The notes below the pieces were generated by a model. The model did not search any database. It was not told the DNA's origin and was given only the letters and a program-made list of their open reading frames with translations. Positions 1 through 9,998 of a stretch of DNA of 64,000 nt are shown one piece after another. This DNA comes from Anisus vortex (Eukaryota > Mollusca > Gastropoda > Planorbidae): NCBI GenBank assembly GCA_949126835.1, contig OX421494.1, forward strand, positions 1,240,001 to 1,304,000, in the 5' to 3' direction. Within the stretch, counting starts at the first letter, position 1, and each line of letters starts with the position of its first letter. The position numbers and the translations under genes were made by a program.

Positions 1-1110
1 CAACCCTCGGGCTGAAAAGTTTGGAGACCCTTGGTCTAGACATAAAAAAAATATTTTCCCTAAATTTAAATATTTAAAATAATTCTTTTAAAAGTGATTA
101 TGGGTGAAGTGGAAAAAAAAGGGAAGGGGGGTAATCAAAAAATAGATCATAGAGTTTAAAAAAAAAATTATCATAACTTGGCTTTTCTGGGTATTTTTTA
201 GGAGCTCAACTTGGCTTTTCTGAAATTTTATAGTGGTATCACTGGCCCAAACTCAAGGCATTATATTAAAAATCAAATAAATTTAATGGCCGTAAGAAGA
301 AGTCTTTCTAATCATAAACTAACTGGCTGCTTTTGTCTAGAAGGTAGAAAAGGCTAATCCCTATATACAGCCTATATATAATTTCAAAAACATGTAGGCC
401 TAGACGTAGTAAAGTAAAGTAGCAGTAAAGGCTACTTACATTTTCACTAGTCACTAGGCCTACACTGAGTTACACTCTACACTACTCACTACTTCTACTT
501 CTACTAAGTCTAAGTTCTACTTGACTACTACTACCTACTACTAGTAGCCTAACTACTACTACTACTACTAGTTAGTAGGCTACTAGTACTAATAGTAATA
601 GTGAATATAGTGACTAGTACTTTACTAGTAGACAGGGTCCATGGGTAAAACAATTTCACGACTTTTTTATGCTAATAATAAAGTCTTTAGGGCATAGGCG
701 GCACAGGGCATAGGGCCTACTATAATTTCAATAACTTCTATATCAAGGACATCTAAGACTATAAGTTTACAGATGCTCCTTCTAGAGAGAAGATTATTGC
801 GTCCACTAGGCCCAAAACCCCTGCAGGGATCGGTCGGCGGCAGGGACAGAACCCGCGACGTGTTGGTCGATAGTCCGGTGAACAGAACCAGGACTTGTAA
901 TAACTTGTATTGATAAATTGATATTATTATTATCTTAAATAATCTTATTATTATTATAGCATTTCATAGGATAAATACATCATATTTCATGTGCTTTATC
1001 ATTATGTATCTACAGTGTTAGTCACTTTGTGTTAGTGAGAATTAATAGTATGGAGTAGGCCGCTATAGAATAGTCGTAGGTATGGTAGCATTTATAAAAA
1101 AAGGTTTCAA
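1..1110. other. AT-rich intergenic DNA with TAC/TAG microsatellite
   Basis: No gene is seen. From about 400 to 610 the sequence is built from short runs of CTA, CTACTA and TAGTAG, giving local palindromes, and the word TAGGCCTA appears repeatedly. A SINE fragment lies near 770-900 and is listed separately. Nothing else can be supported. Confidence 0.6.
768..905 (-). repeat. tRNA-derived SINE family B, copy 1
   Basis: Read on the minus strand this starts with a tRNA-like head (a box-B-like GGTTCTGTCCC stretch near 845) and ends in a tail that reads like the 3' end of the LINEs at 46.4 and 49 kb (the GGACGCAATAATCTTCT segment followed by AGAAGGAGCATCTGTAA). The same unit recurs at 9435-9590 and 10476-10597. 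It is a short non-coding retroposon mobilised in trans, probably by the LINE whose tail it shares. Confidence 0.6.
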
Positions 1111-1149
1111 ATTTTAACATTTAATAAAAAGGCACGCATGAAGCCTTAG

Positions 1150-1413
1150 ATGGGGCATGGTGGCTGAGCGGCAGCATGTTTGACTGGCGTATCGAGGGTA
1201 CTGGGTTCGAATGATGGTGAAGGCTATAATAGGAATTTTTCCTTGGACTCTAGCCATGAATCTACCCAGCCTAGCTCTGATGGGTATCTGACATTGGGGT
1301 AAAGTAAAGGAGGCTGTGCATTCTGCTGGCCACACATCCCCTAGTATGCCCTGGCCACTGAAACTGGTTAACTTCACCTCACCAGCCCTATGATCAATTT
1401 GGTCAGACTATAT
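1150..1413 (+). repeat. tRNA-derived SINE family A, copy 1
   Basis: About 265 bp. The 5' head is tRNA-like, with a box A around GGTGGCTGAGCGGCAG and a box B around GGGTTCGAATG; the body carries the conserved phrases CTACCCAGC..CTCTGATGGGTA, GGCCACACA and CTGGCCACTGAAACTGGT, and the end reads GATCAATTTGGTCAGAC. At least seven other copies or pieces lie in this window (4885, 9197, 13555, 15708, 19967, 27398 and 43765). The short open frame inside it is not a gene. Confidence 0.8.
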
Positions 1414-1952
1414 ACCTTACATTAGAATAGGCATGTTATATTTAGTATAAATTATAAACAGAAAAAAACATTATAATTTGAGTAGAATATCTGGGTCCTT
1501 CTGGATATTGTATAGATTACCATCCGGCCATGAATTCTTGTGAACACATTCATTTAATGGATAAGTCAATGATAAAATAAGTTTGAGCAAAATTTGCTCA
1601 ATCATTGTGGATATAAGATAAAATTTGGTCAGATAGGATGACAAATGAAATTCATTGAATTAATAAAATTTGACTAAAACGTATCATATTAATTCAAAGC
1701 AATTATATTTATCTGTGAATAATATAATATTGATATCATTTGTAAAGATTATTTTTTCTTAAGTGTTGTAGTAGTATGGCCATTACCAACTACTATAAAA
1801 TCCCTCTGCTCATTTCATCTGCAAAGATAAGAGTGTAGGTTTGTTGAAACATGTAACATGAAAATGTGTTGTTTCATTGATGTAGATTCTCAGTTTTCCA
1901 ACACTCTCTAAATAATGTATTCCAGACATGTAAATCCATCATTGTTAACAGA

Positions 1953-3497
1953 ATGAACCCAGACATGGAAGACTTAAAAGTACATTTTATGCAAGAATTG
2001 CTGCATGAAATACCAGTAAGTGCTTAATATTTCTTTCATTGCCTCCTTTAAACATTTGGAGCCCCTGATCTTGGCATAATCCCACTTAACTTGCTAGTTA
2101 GGGTTAGTTACATTTAGTAAGACTTTTTTCATAAAAAAATAAAACTATATTAAAACTATTTATACATTTTTTGTTGTTTTCAGACTCTAACTGTTGAAAT
2201 AAAAAGAGAAGATTCAGACTTGAGTGAGGAAATACAATCCAAAACTTTCCAATGTCAGGTTTGCTTTAAAGGGTTTTCCCGCAGTTCTGACTTAAAATAC
2301 CATTTTATGATTCATACTGGAGAAAAGCCGTACCAATGCCAGATATGTGATAAAAGATTTGCTCGCAGATCTTACTTGAAAGACCATCAAGTGGTCCATA
2401 CGGGAGAAAAGCCATTTGTCTGCCTCGTTTGTAACAGAGGATTTTCCAATCGGAAAAGTTTTGCCACACATAAACTGATTCATACGGGGGAAAAACCTTT
2501 TGTTTGCTCTATATGTGATAAACAATTTGCACGGAGCTCATACTTAAAATCCCACCAGGTGGTTCACACAGGGGAGAAGCCGTTTTTATGTTTTGTTTGC
2601 AACAAAGGATATTCCTGTAAGAAAACATTAGAGATGCACCAGCTGGTTCACACTGGAGAGAAACCTTTCACATGCAGGATTTGTAATAAAAGATTTCCCT
2701 GCAGTAAAAGTTTTCGAATCCATCAAGTAGTACATACAGGGGAAAAGCCTTTTGTCTGTGAAGTGTGCAATAAAGCCTTTTCATACAGCTCTTCTCTAAA
2801 AGATCACATAAGACTTCATACTGGTGAGAAGCCTTTTAAATGTTACATCTGCCACAGAGAGTTTGCCAAGAACCAGACTTTGAAAAGGCACCTAATGGTT
2901 CATGCCGGAGAGAGACCTTATAAATGTCAGGTCTGCCATAAGGCTTTCAGTAGCAGCTCTAACTTGAAAGGACATCAAATTGTTCATACACGACAGAAGC
3001 TGTTCACATGTGCTGTATGTCAAAAAGATTTCGTTTGCAGTAAAAGTTTAAAAAGGCATGAAGTGCTTCACTCTGGGGAGCGGCCATATGTGTGCCAAAT
3101 TTGTGACAAAGGGTTTGCTCAAAAGGCTTCCTTAAATATTCACCAGTTTAGACATAGCGGAGAAAAACCTTTTCAGTGTGACATCTGCAGAAAGAGGTTC
3201 TCCACAAGGTACTATTTGAAGGAGCATCAGATAGTCCACACCAAGACAAAATCATTTCTTTGTGTCATGTGCAACAGCAGATTTCTCAGGAAGAAGAATG
3301 TCAATGAGCACGTGTTGATGCACGCCCAGGGCAGGAAGTTCAAATGTCTCACCTGCAATTACATGTTCTCTGAAAGTTCACAGCTGCTCGAGCACCAGGC
3401 AGTTCATGTCGGCAAGAAAAGGTTCCACTGTGACATCTGTAGAAAGTCATTTTGTAAACTCATTAAGTTAAGAAAACATTTACTGCATCATGGTTGA
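1953..3497 (+). CDS. C2H2 zinc-finger protein, 15 fingers
   Basis: Two coding exons are visible. The first runs to 2015 (donor gtaagtg) and may begin earlier: the frame is open back to an acceptor-like tctcag at 1893, so 1953 may be an internal Met. The second runs 2184-3497, joins in phase 0, and ends at TGA. It encodes 15 consecutive C2H2 fingers, each C-x2-C-x12-H-x3-H. Fingers 1-8 are joined by canonical TGEKP-type linkers; linkers after fingers 9 and 12-14 are degenerate. An acidic, hydrophobic leader rich in Leu and Glu precedes the fingers, with no KRAB, BTB or SCAN domain in view. Proteins of this kind are nuclear sequence-specific DNA-binding regulators; the target cannot be predicted here. 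All zinc ligands are intact, so it is probably functional. The 5' end of the gene is unresolved. Confidence 0.88.
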
Positions 3498-3813
3498 GAG
3501 AACATTTCATTTTAATGTTCATTTGGAAGATAAGAAAAACTTTTTCTTTGAAGTATTGAAGTGATAGAGGAACTGAAGATTGGTTTTTATTTTCAAGGAT
3601 GATTGTGATAAAGAATCTTAAATTAAAATTAAAGAAACAGTTAAGACAAGATGGTGATGGTTTCATGGTTTCTCTGTTGTGATAAATATCTTTCTGTCAC
3701 TTTCATATTTCTTTCATTCTGTCTTACTCTCTGGTCACTGTAATTGTTAAGACAAAAAAACTAGATTAAACCAGAAAAAAGTATTATTTCTGTCTCACAG
3801 CTTGCTTTCACTG
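3498..3813. other. Probable 3' untranslated region of the zinc-finger gene
   Basis: AT-rich sequence directly after the zinc-finger stop codon with no further coding potential on either strand. No single convincing polyadenylation site can be chosen; an AATAAA word lies further on at 4555-4560. Confidence 0.35.
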
Positions 3814-4305
3814 ACACTGAGCTATATATACATGGAGTGCTCAAGCAATTAAAATAGAGAAGAAAAAATGGGAGAAAATGCGGGCTCTTTAACTATAGAT
3901 AGGTGCACTGTAGACTGACCTATATATACATAAAATTACTTAAAATTTAAAAACTTTTTGTAATTGCGTCATTGTAATTTGATAAAAATGAACTATTTTA
4001 TATAGACTCTATATACTCTCTTATACTAGAGAGTTGTGTTAACTTTAATAAGTACCGGATTCATTTCTTTGTCAAGTCAAAAGATGAAATGGTTGATCAT
4101 TTGTCTGAATAATTCTTTGAATACCACATACGCTTATATATGTTTACTGAGTAAGTAATTTTAATGTATATAATAGTATATATGTATTATTTAGACGCTA
4201 ATTTATATATAGTTCAGTCTACGGTGCACCTATCTATATTAAAAAGTCTGCATTTTCTCCTACAATTTACTTCCTTTGAGCACTCCATATATTAGAGCTC
4301 AGTGT
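3814..4305. mobile_element. Foldback/MITE-type element with long inverted arms
   Basis: The ends are inverted copies: ACACTGAGCT at the left and AGCTCAGTGT at the right. Beyond the ends the arms stay complementary with small differences for over 100 bp; both contain a GGAGTGCTCAA block, a GAGAAAATGC block and a TAGATAGGTGCAC block. The element is flanked by the direct repeat TCACTG at 3808-3813 and 4306-4311, a likely 6-bp target duplication. It has no coding capacity. A diverged piece (TAGATAGGTGCAC-like block plus end) lies near 43217-43275. Confidence 0.75.
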
Positions 4306-4884
4306 TCACTGATTACTTCAGGGATGCTTACTCTAAAATCTACAATTTCAAAACTTTTTCCATGCTTTATAAAAAAATTCCCAAATCCATTTTTTACCAG
4401 GCTGTGTGAAATTGTTTAAAATGTTAACTATATGCCAGTTATAGGTGGAAAAACAAAAGTGTACAGCTGTTTTATCAGTACTTATTTAAAAACAAATTGT
4501 GATGGGTATTTATTAACGATTTCTCAACTTAACTATGTCGTTATATTCACAAATAATAAAAAAGAAGATTAAAAAACTGTATTTTTCAGGCTGTTTTGTC
4601 CATGAAATTTACAGATATTCCAAAACATTTGTGTCAGTTTCCAAACTTATACAAAACTGTATATAATATGTACTTACTATTAAAAGAAATTGTTTTTATA
4701 AATTTCTCAACTGGTGTGTTTCTGGTTATTTTATAACATGTCTGACTACAATTGTAGAAACCAACATTGATATGGACTTATAATTTTGTCTAAAGCTTTA
4801 AAAAAAATTAATCAGTCACTAGTCACTTTGTATTTTCACCATTAAATTATTGTTATCTATAAATAAAATAGCTGGTAGAATAAG

Positions 4885-5040
4885 TAAAGTGTTCCTTTCA
4901 AACCATGTTGGTCAAATAGGGCAAGGGAAACAACTTTCAAAAGTTTCTCTGGCCGCAGCATACAACTGGAATGTGTGTCCAGCACAATGCCCATACAACT
5001 ACTTTTTTCCAGACATGTCAGGTACCCATTTGAGCTAGGT
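4885..5040 (-). repeat. SINE family A, truncated and fused to a minisatellite
   Basis: The minus-strand 3' half of a family A SINE is recognisable: TGGCCGCAGCATAC, GTGTGTCCAGCACAATGCCC and TCAGGTACCCAT follow in the usual order. Where the body should continue with a GAGCTGGGTAGACTC phrase, the sequence passes directly into the tandem array at 5041. Confidence 0.65.
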
Positions 5041-5790
5041 ATACTCTGTGACTCTGTGGCACCCTTCAGAGCTGGATAGACTCTGTGGCATCCTTCAGAG
5101 CTGGGTAGACTCTGTGGCACCCTACAGAGCTGGGTAGACTCTGTGGCACCCTTCAGAGCTGGGTAGACTCTGTGGCACCCTTCAGAGCTGGATAGACTCT
5201 GTGGCACCCTTCAGATCAGGATAGACTCTGTGGCACCCTTCAGAGCTGGGTAGACTCTGTGGCACCCTTCAGAGCTGGGTAGACTCTGTGGCACCCTTCA
5301 GAGCTGGGTAGACTCTTTGACATCCTACAGATCTGGGTAGACTCAGATGCATCCTACAGAGCTGGGTAGACTCTTCGACATCCTACAGAGGTGGGTAGAC
5401 TCTTCGACATCCTACAGAGGTGGGTAGACTCTTCGACATCCTACAGAGGTGGGTAGACTCTGTTGCATCCTACAGAGGTGGGTAGACTCTTCGACATCCT
5501 ACAGAGGTGGGTAGACTCTTCGACATCCTACAGAGGTGGGTAGACTCTGTTGCATCCTACAGAGGTGGGTAGACTCTTCGACATCCTACAGAGGTGGGTA
5601 GACTCTTCGACATCCTACAGAGCTGGGTAGACTCTTCGACATCCTACGGAGCTGGGTAGACTCTTCGACATCCTACAGAGCTGGGTAGACTCTGTTGCAC
5701 CCTACAGAGCTGTGTAGACTCTGTTGCACCCAACAGAGCTGGGTAGACTCCTCGACATCCTACAGAGATGGGTAGACTCTTCGACAGACT
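5041..5790. repeat. Minisatellite, unit about 29 bp, derived from SINE A body
   Basis: About 26 units of the type GAGCTGGGTAGACTCTGTGG plus CACCCTTCA. In the second half the unit changes to forms with TCTTCGACATCCTACAGAG, so two variant blocks are adjacent. The unit matches the GAGCTGGGTAGACTCAGGGA plus CACCCTCCAGA segment of the SINE A body, next to which the array lies. No gene is seen in it. Confidence 0.85.
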
Positions 5791-7059
5791 TTGGAAAAGC
5801 CCCTAAGTAATATATTGAAACCTGGATCTGATCCCATTTTTCAATGGCGCTGGCATGCTGTTAACTGATATTCAATTACTTTTTTTCTTGAATACTCTAG
5901 TAGGCCTACCAATACTGCATTAGCCAGTTACTACAAACAATTTGGATTAGTGTAAATAATGCTTTGCTTTTTAATGTGGTGGCTATTTTCATGGCAAATT
6001 ATAATGGCTATATCTTAGTATTAATTTGTATAGTATTTTTCAACTGGTATCCCATCTCTTAGAGTAAAAGATTTTATTGCTGGTCTAACAAATTAGTATG
6101 GACATCATCTGAACTATTTTCTAAGACCGTAAGTTACATAATGATGAAACCTATGTTGCCAGTATGATGGATGCTTCATTGGGTTTCACTAGGACTTTGT
6201 TGAGAGGCAAGTTACATTTAACTAAAGATATATTAAACCAAGGTTTAAATCCAAATTCTTGTTCAACTGCACTAAAGCTGTGATTCAAGGTAGATAGAAA
6301 TTAACACCAAGTGACTTGTACATCTAAAATAAGATTGCTTTGTTGATTCAAACAAATGGTAATTTGACTTGATTACAAAAGTGGTCAATCTCCCAGCATC
6401 AATACATTTTTTAATTAACAATATTTGTAAATAATATAAAGAGGACAGAAACAGAAATCTACTTCTAAAATAGTCACACACTTACTAGAGAAAACTAATT
6501 GACATGTTGATAAATTTTCTTGTATGAATAGAATGATATATATAGTGTGTGTGTATGTTAAATGCACTCTGAGCTTACATTATGGTTTTTGACAGCACAA
6601 TATAAATAAAATTATTATTCTTATTCTAGCTGACAAATGTGGGCAGTTAGTAGATAAAAAAGTTCCTAAATCTCTCTGTTCTTGCCATGATTGAGAGAAG
6701 CCGACCACTTCGTCTAGATCTGATGTGGCTTTGGTGTAGTGGGTGTGCATTGTTCTAAAGGATTTTACCAATCATTGATTATAGAACCTTGCGTTAAACA
6801 AATCTTCAAGAGCGGGTAGTTATGTCTGTATTGTATGAGATCTCGGCTTTGTTTATTAGGCAGTCTAAATGCTGTTAGTTCACCGATGCTACCAACAGCG
6901 CAGTTTAAAAAAGAGTCATGATTGTTTATCTATATTGGATTTTTAAAAATGTTTTGGCCTCTATAGGTGTCAGACCAAGATAGCTTGATATTGTAAGTAA
7001 TGCCTACATTTTAGATTTTAAATTGATATCTTCCTCTCCTTATATATCTATATATATAT
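5791..7059. other. Gene-free AT-rich stretch
   Basis: No coding region, RNA gene or clear repeat was recognised on either strand. Short open frames here show no motif and no splice-site support. Confidence 0.5.
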
Positions 7060-7684
7060 TGTTATGGACCTCTATATGGTGATTACTATTACGACTCGTT
7101 AAATCGGATTCAATGAATATAGTTGTATCTTTATTAGAAGTCTCTAGATTCTGCTAATCTGTAGCCCAAGCTAGGGGTTCTTTGACTGACAGGTCTATGC
7201 AGCAATGTAGTTATATTCGTGATAATTATCTTCAACACATTTCTCAACAATGATAGATCAAACAACTCCAGTTGTTGAATAAACAATTTTATTTAAATTG
7301 TAGACTCAATATAAACGATCAATAAACTTTATCAACTGATTGCAACATAAGTATCAATAACATGGCATTATATGTACAAGTATGAATATAGCGACTTCAC
7401 TCGACAAACTTCTGAACTGAACTAACTTTAAGGAGGTCGGGACTTTCCAAAGAAAACTATCATCGAAGATTCTACAGGGTCTTAATACGCATTTTAACCT
7501 CTTTCTCTATAATTACTACGATCCAGAATTATCCTCCAATTTCCACGGGATTTGAACGAATTATTTTATTTAAACTGCCATCAGGGCATAAAGGTCAAAC
7601 CTTGGTCGCTTTGGACTCTGATACGCACTTGTTAAGAGGTCAATGCCTTACTACGTCATTCATTTATGACCGATATTCGTAACA
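7060..7684. mobile_element. Possible solo LTR
   Basis: The segment begins TGTTATGG and ends CGTAACA, giving the TG..CA ends and short inverted repeat TGTTA..TAACA typical of LTRs, over 625 bp without coding sequence. No matching 5-bp target duplication is visible and no second LTR or internal region is present in the window, so this remains tentative. Confidence 0.35.
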
Positions 7685-9104
7685 AAGAGAGTCATAAAAA
7701 AAAAGTCAACATCTAAAAATCATTCAAATGATGAGAATTTAATTATTTTAAAAGTCGAAAGCAAAATTTGGACATATAAAAAATTAATTATGAGAGTGGT
7801 TACCCTTAGTGGTTACGCTGATTCAAGCGATTTTGGGCTTCTTTTCTTTTTAGCTGTGCGCAATTGCTTATTATGGCTTTGCGTCTGAAAAAACAAAATG
7901 ATCTGGAAAAAAAAAGAAAGGTTTGACGTTATACATTAGCATGAGGATGATTCTGGCTCTAGCATACAATTAGAAAAGGTCTAGATAGGACTGGATCTGG
8001 ATGTACTAATTTCCTAGTTTCGGCTAGTAATATTTGACTAATTCAACTTTCCCCCGGCAAAACCTGGCAAGACTACATCGCAACAATAATTAAAAATAAT
8101 GTACGGTATTTAGAAACAAAACTTGTCAACAGCTGTTGTTTCATATATTAGCTGTATCGAACTTTCCATTTCATTATAATTTTCTTTCAGTAACCATTAC
8201 GTGTAGAGATAATTGCTTAAGAATTTGTGAGTGCTATCGGTTAATTTGTGTTAATAAAATAATAATTTTGCCTTTCATAAACTCAAAGTTAAGTTAAAGT
8301 TTATGAATATCAATAGTCTATATATATTTTATTTATATATTATATATTATATTAAATTATGATTATGAAAGTTAGGGCCTAGAGGCCTAGACTAGACTAT
8401 ACAGTATACAGTACTATATTTATTATTTTATTAAAATTTATTAGTTAGTTAATTAGGAATTATGGCCGGAATTATTAGGTCTAGGCGGCGTAGCGCCGTA
8501 GGCCTAGGCCACTCTTAGCACTCTAGGCCGACTAGGCTATATAAAATATATAGGCTACTATGTACTAGTATAGTAGGCCTATAGTCTATAGACTGTCACT
8601 ATATGCATAGGCTAGGCTACTTATTCATTCATATTGGCTTATATAAATTTTATTGGCCCTATTTTAACTAATTATAATTTATTAATGAATAGGCCTATCC
8701 TATAAATTATAATGAATGAATGAGTGCATGCAATATTGACAATATCAATATGATATATGAATATATGTTCTAATAAGTCTAGTATTTTGCATGTTATGCT
8801 TTTAATTGTAAGGGAAACTGGTCTGTAGGCCCTACTTTTCCAGGTTCAGATTTATTTTTATTTCCTTTTTTTTAATAAAACAAAATAGTGTTTGTTTTAC
8901 TCTTCTTGTTGTACCTAAATCACTATGAGAATATTAGTATATTAGCCTGCAATGTATGCTGTTTATAATAAAGGTTTAGTGATTTAGTGTAGGCTAATTA
9001 CTGAAAATAAGGGCCTACCCATTTGATTAAAATGTAGGCCTACTGTGATACTGAGAATCATGGTACTGTATCGAAAATGTTGGTAACTTCATTTTAATTT
9101 GATA
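7685..9104. other. Gene-free stretch with TAGGCCTA-rich block
   Basis: No gene is seen. Between about 8370 and 8720 the palindrome TAGGCCTA and its variants (AGGCCTAG, TAGGCTA) are packed among AT-rich sequence. The remainder is unremarkable AT-rich DNA. Confidence 0.5.
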
Positions 9105-9190
9105 TATTACAGACACTCCTTCTAAAAAAAGATTAAAAAAAAACACTATCTTATAAGTTTACAGACGTTCCTTCTAAAAGTACTCTTCAG
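9105..9190 (-). repeat. Fragments of SINE B / LINE 3' tail
   Basis: The tail phrase TTACAGACACTCCTTCTA occurs at about 9107 and again in the form TTTACAGACGTTCCTTCTA at about 9159, both truncated after a few tens of bases. They look like two 5'-truncated insertions of the shared SINE B/LINE tail. Confidence 0.5.
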
Positions 9191-9196
9191 ATCAAA

Positions 9197-9440
9197 GTGA
9201 TCTTAGGGCTGGTGAAGCAGCGTTCACCAGTTTCTGTGGCCACGGCATACTAAGGGATGTGTGGCCAGCACAATGCCCAGCCACTTTTACTTTACCCCAA
9301 CTAATGTCAGGTACCCATCAGAGCTGGGTAGACTCAGGGACACCCTCAAGTCCTGGGAAAAAATCATGGCGCCACCAGGTTTTGAATCCACGACCTTCGG
9401 ATCGCCAGTCGAACGGGCTGCCGCTCGACTACAGTACCCC
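9197..9440 (-). repeat. SINE family A, copy 2
   Basis: Full minus-strand copy: 3' end GGTGAAGCAGCGTTCACCAG at the left, body with GTGTGGCCAGCACAATGCCC and AGAGCTGGGTAGACTCAGGG, and tRNA-like head with box B complement TTTGAATCCACGACC at the right. It abuts SINE B copy 2. Short open frames across it are incidental. Confidence 0.8.
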
Positions 9441-9590
9441 CAACGTTCCTTCTAGATAGAAGATTATTACATCCCTAGGCCCAAAACTCCTGCAGAGATC
9501 GGTCAGTGGCAGGGATAGAACCCGCTACGTGTCAGTTGTTTTTGGTTGACACTCCGGTGAACTAACCGCTGGACCAGCCATCTTGCCATC
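9441..9590 (-). repeat. SINE family B, copy 2
   Basis: On the minus strand: tRNA-like head with GGCTGGTCCAGCGGTTAG (box A) and GGGTTCTATCCCTGCC (box B), then GATCTCTGCAGGAGTTTTGG, then the LINE-like tail TAATCTTCTATCTAGAAGGA. This is the clearest copy of family B in the window. Confidence 0.7.
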
Positions 9591-9998
9591 TTATTGAGTC
9601 CTTTGCTCATCCGTAGCTCATAACTTAACTTAAAAGACTTAAGAGTTTATCTCCATTTTTATTATCGTCCATTATAGTTTGACTCATTTATAGATTGTAG
9701 GCCTATACATTTGATGTGTTTCAATGCTTATAATGGACTAGATGTTTTCACTGGATTCTACTTTCCTTCAAATTTATTTTAGGTTAATTTTGCTCAGGAG
9801 GCAAATATAAAATATTGTAATATAAGTCAGTGAAGGATTCTTAAATTTGCTGTCAGCTCTTTGTGTGGTCAAAATTTTAGATTCTCATTAAGGTTTGAAT
9901 AACTCTTTTCCTGCAGTAATTTTTTCTAGAGCTGTGTATTTTATTTCCCATGCAGTGAATGTGACCGAGGGAAATGAGTGGATAAAACTAAACCAGTC

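Noticed and set aside
4857..5207. 116-codon minus-strand frame with repeated residues
   Set aside because: Lies across a SINE and the 29-bp array; no support as a gene.
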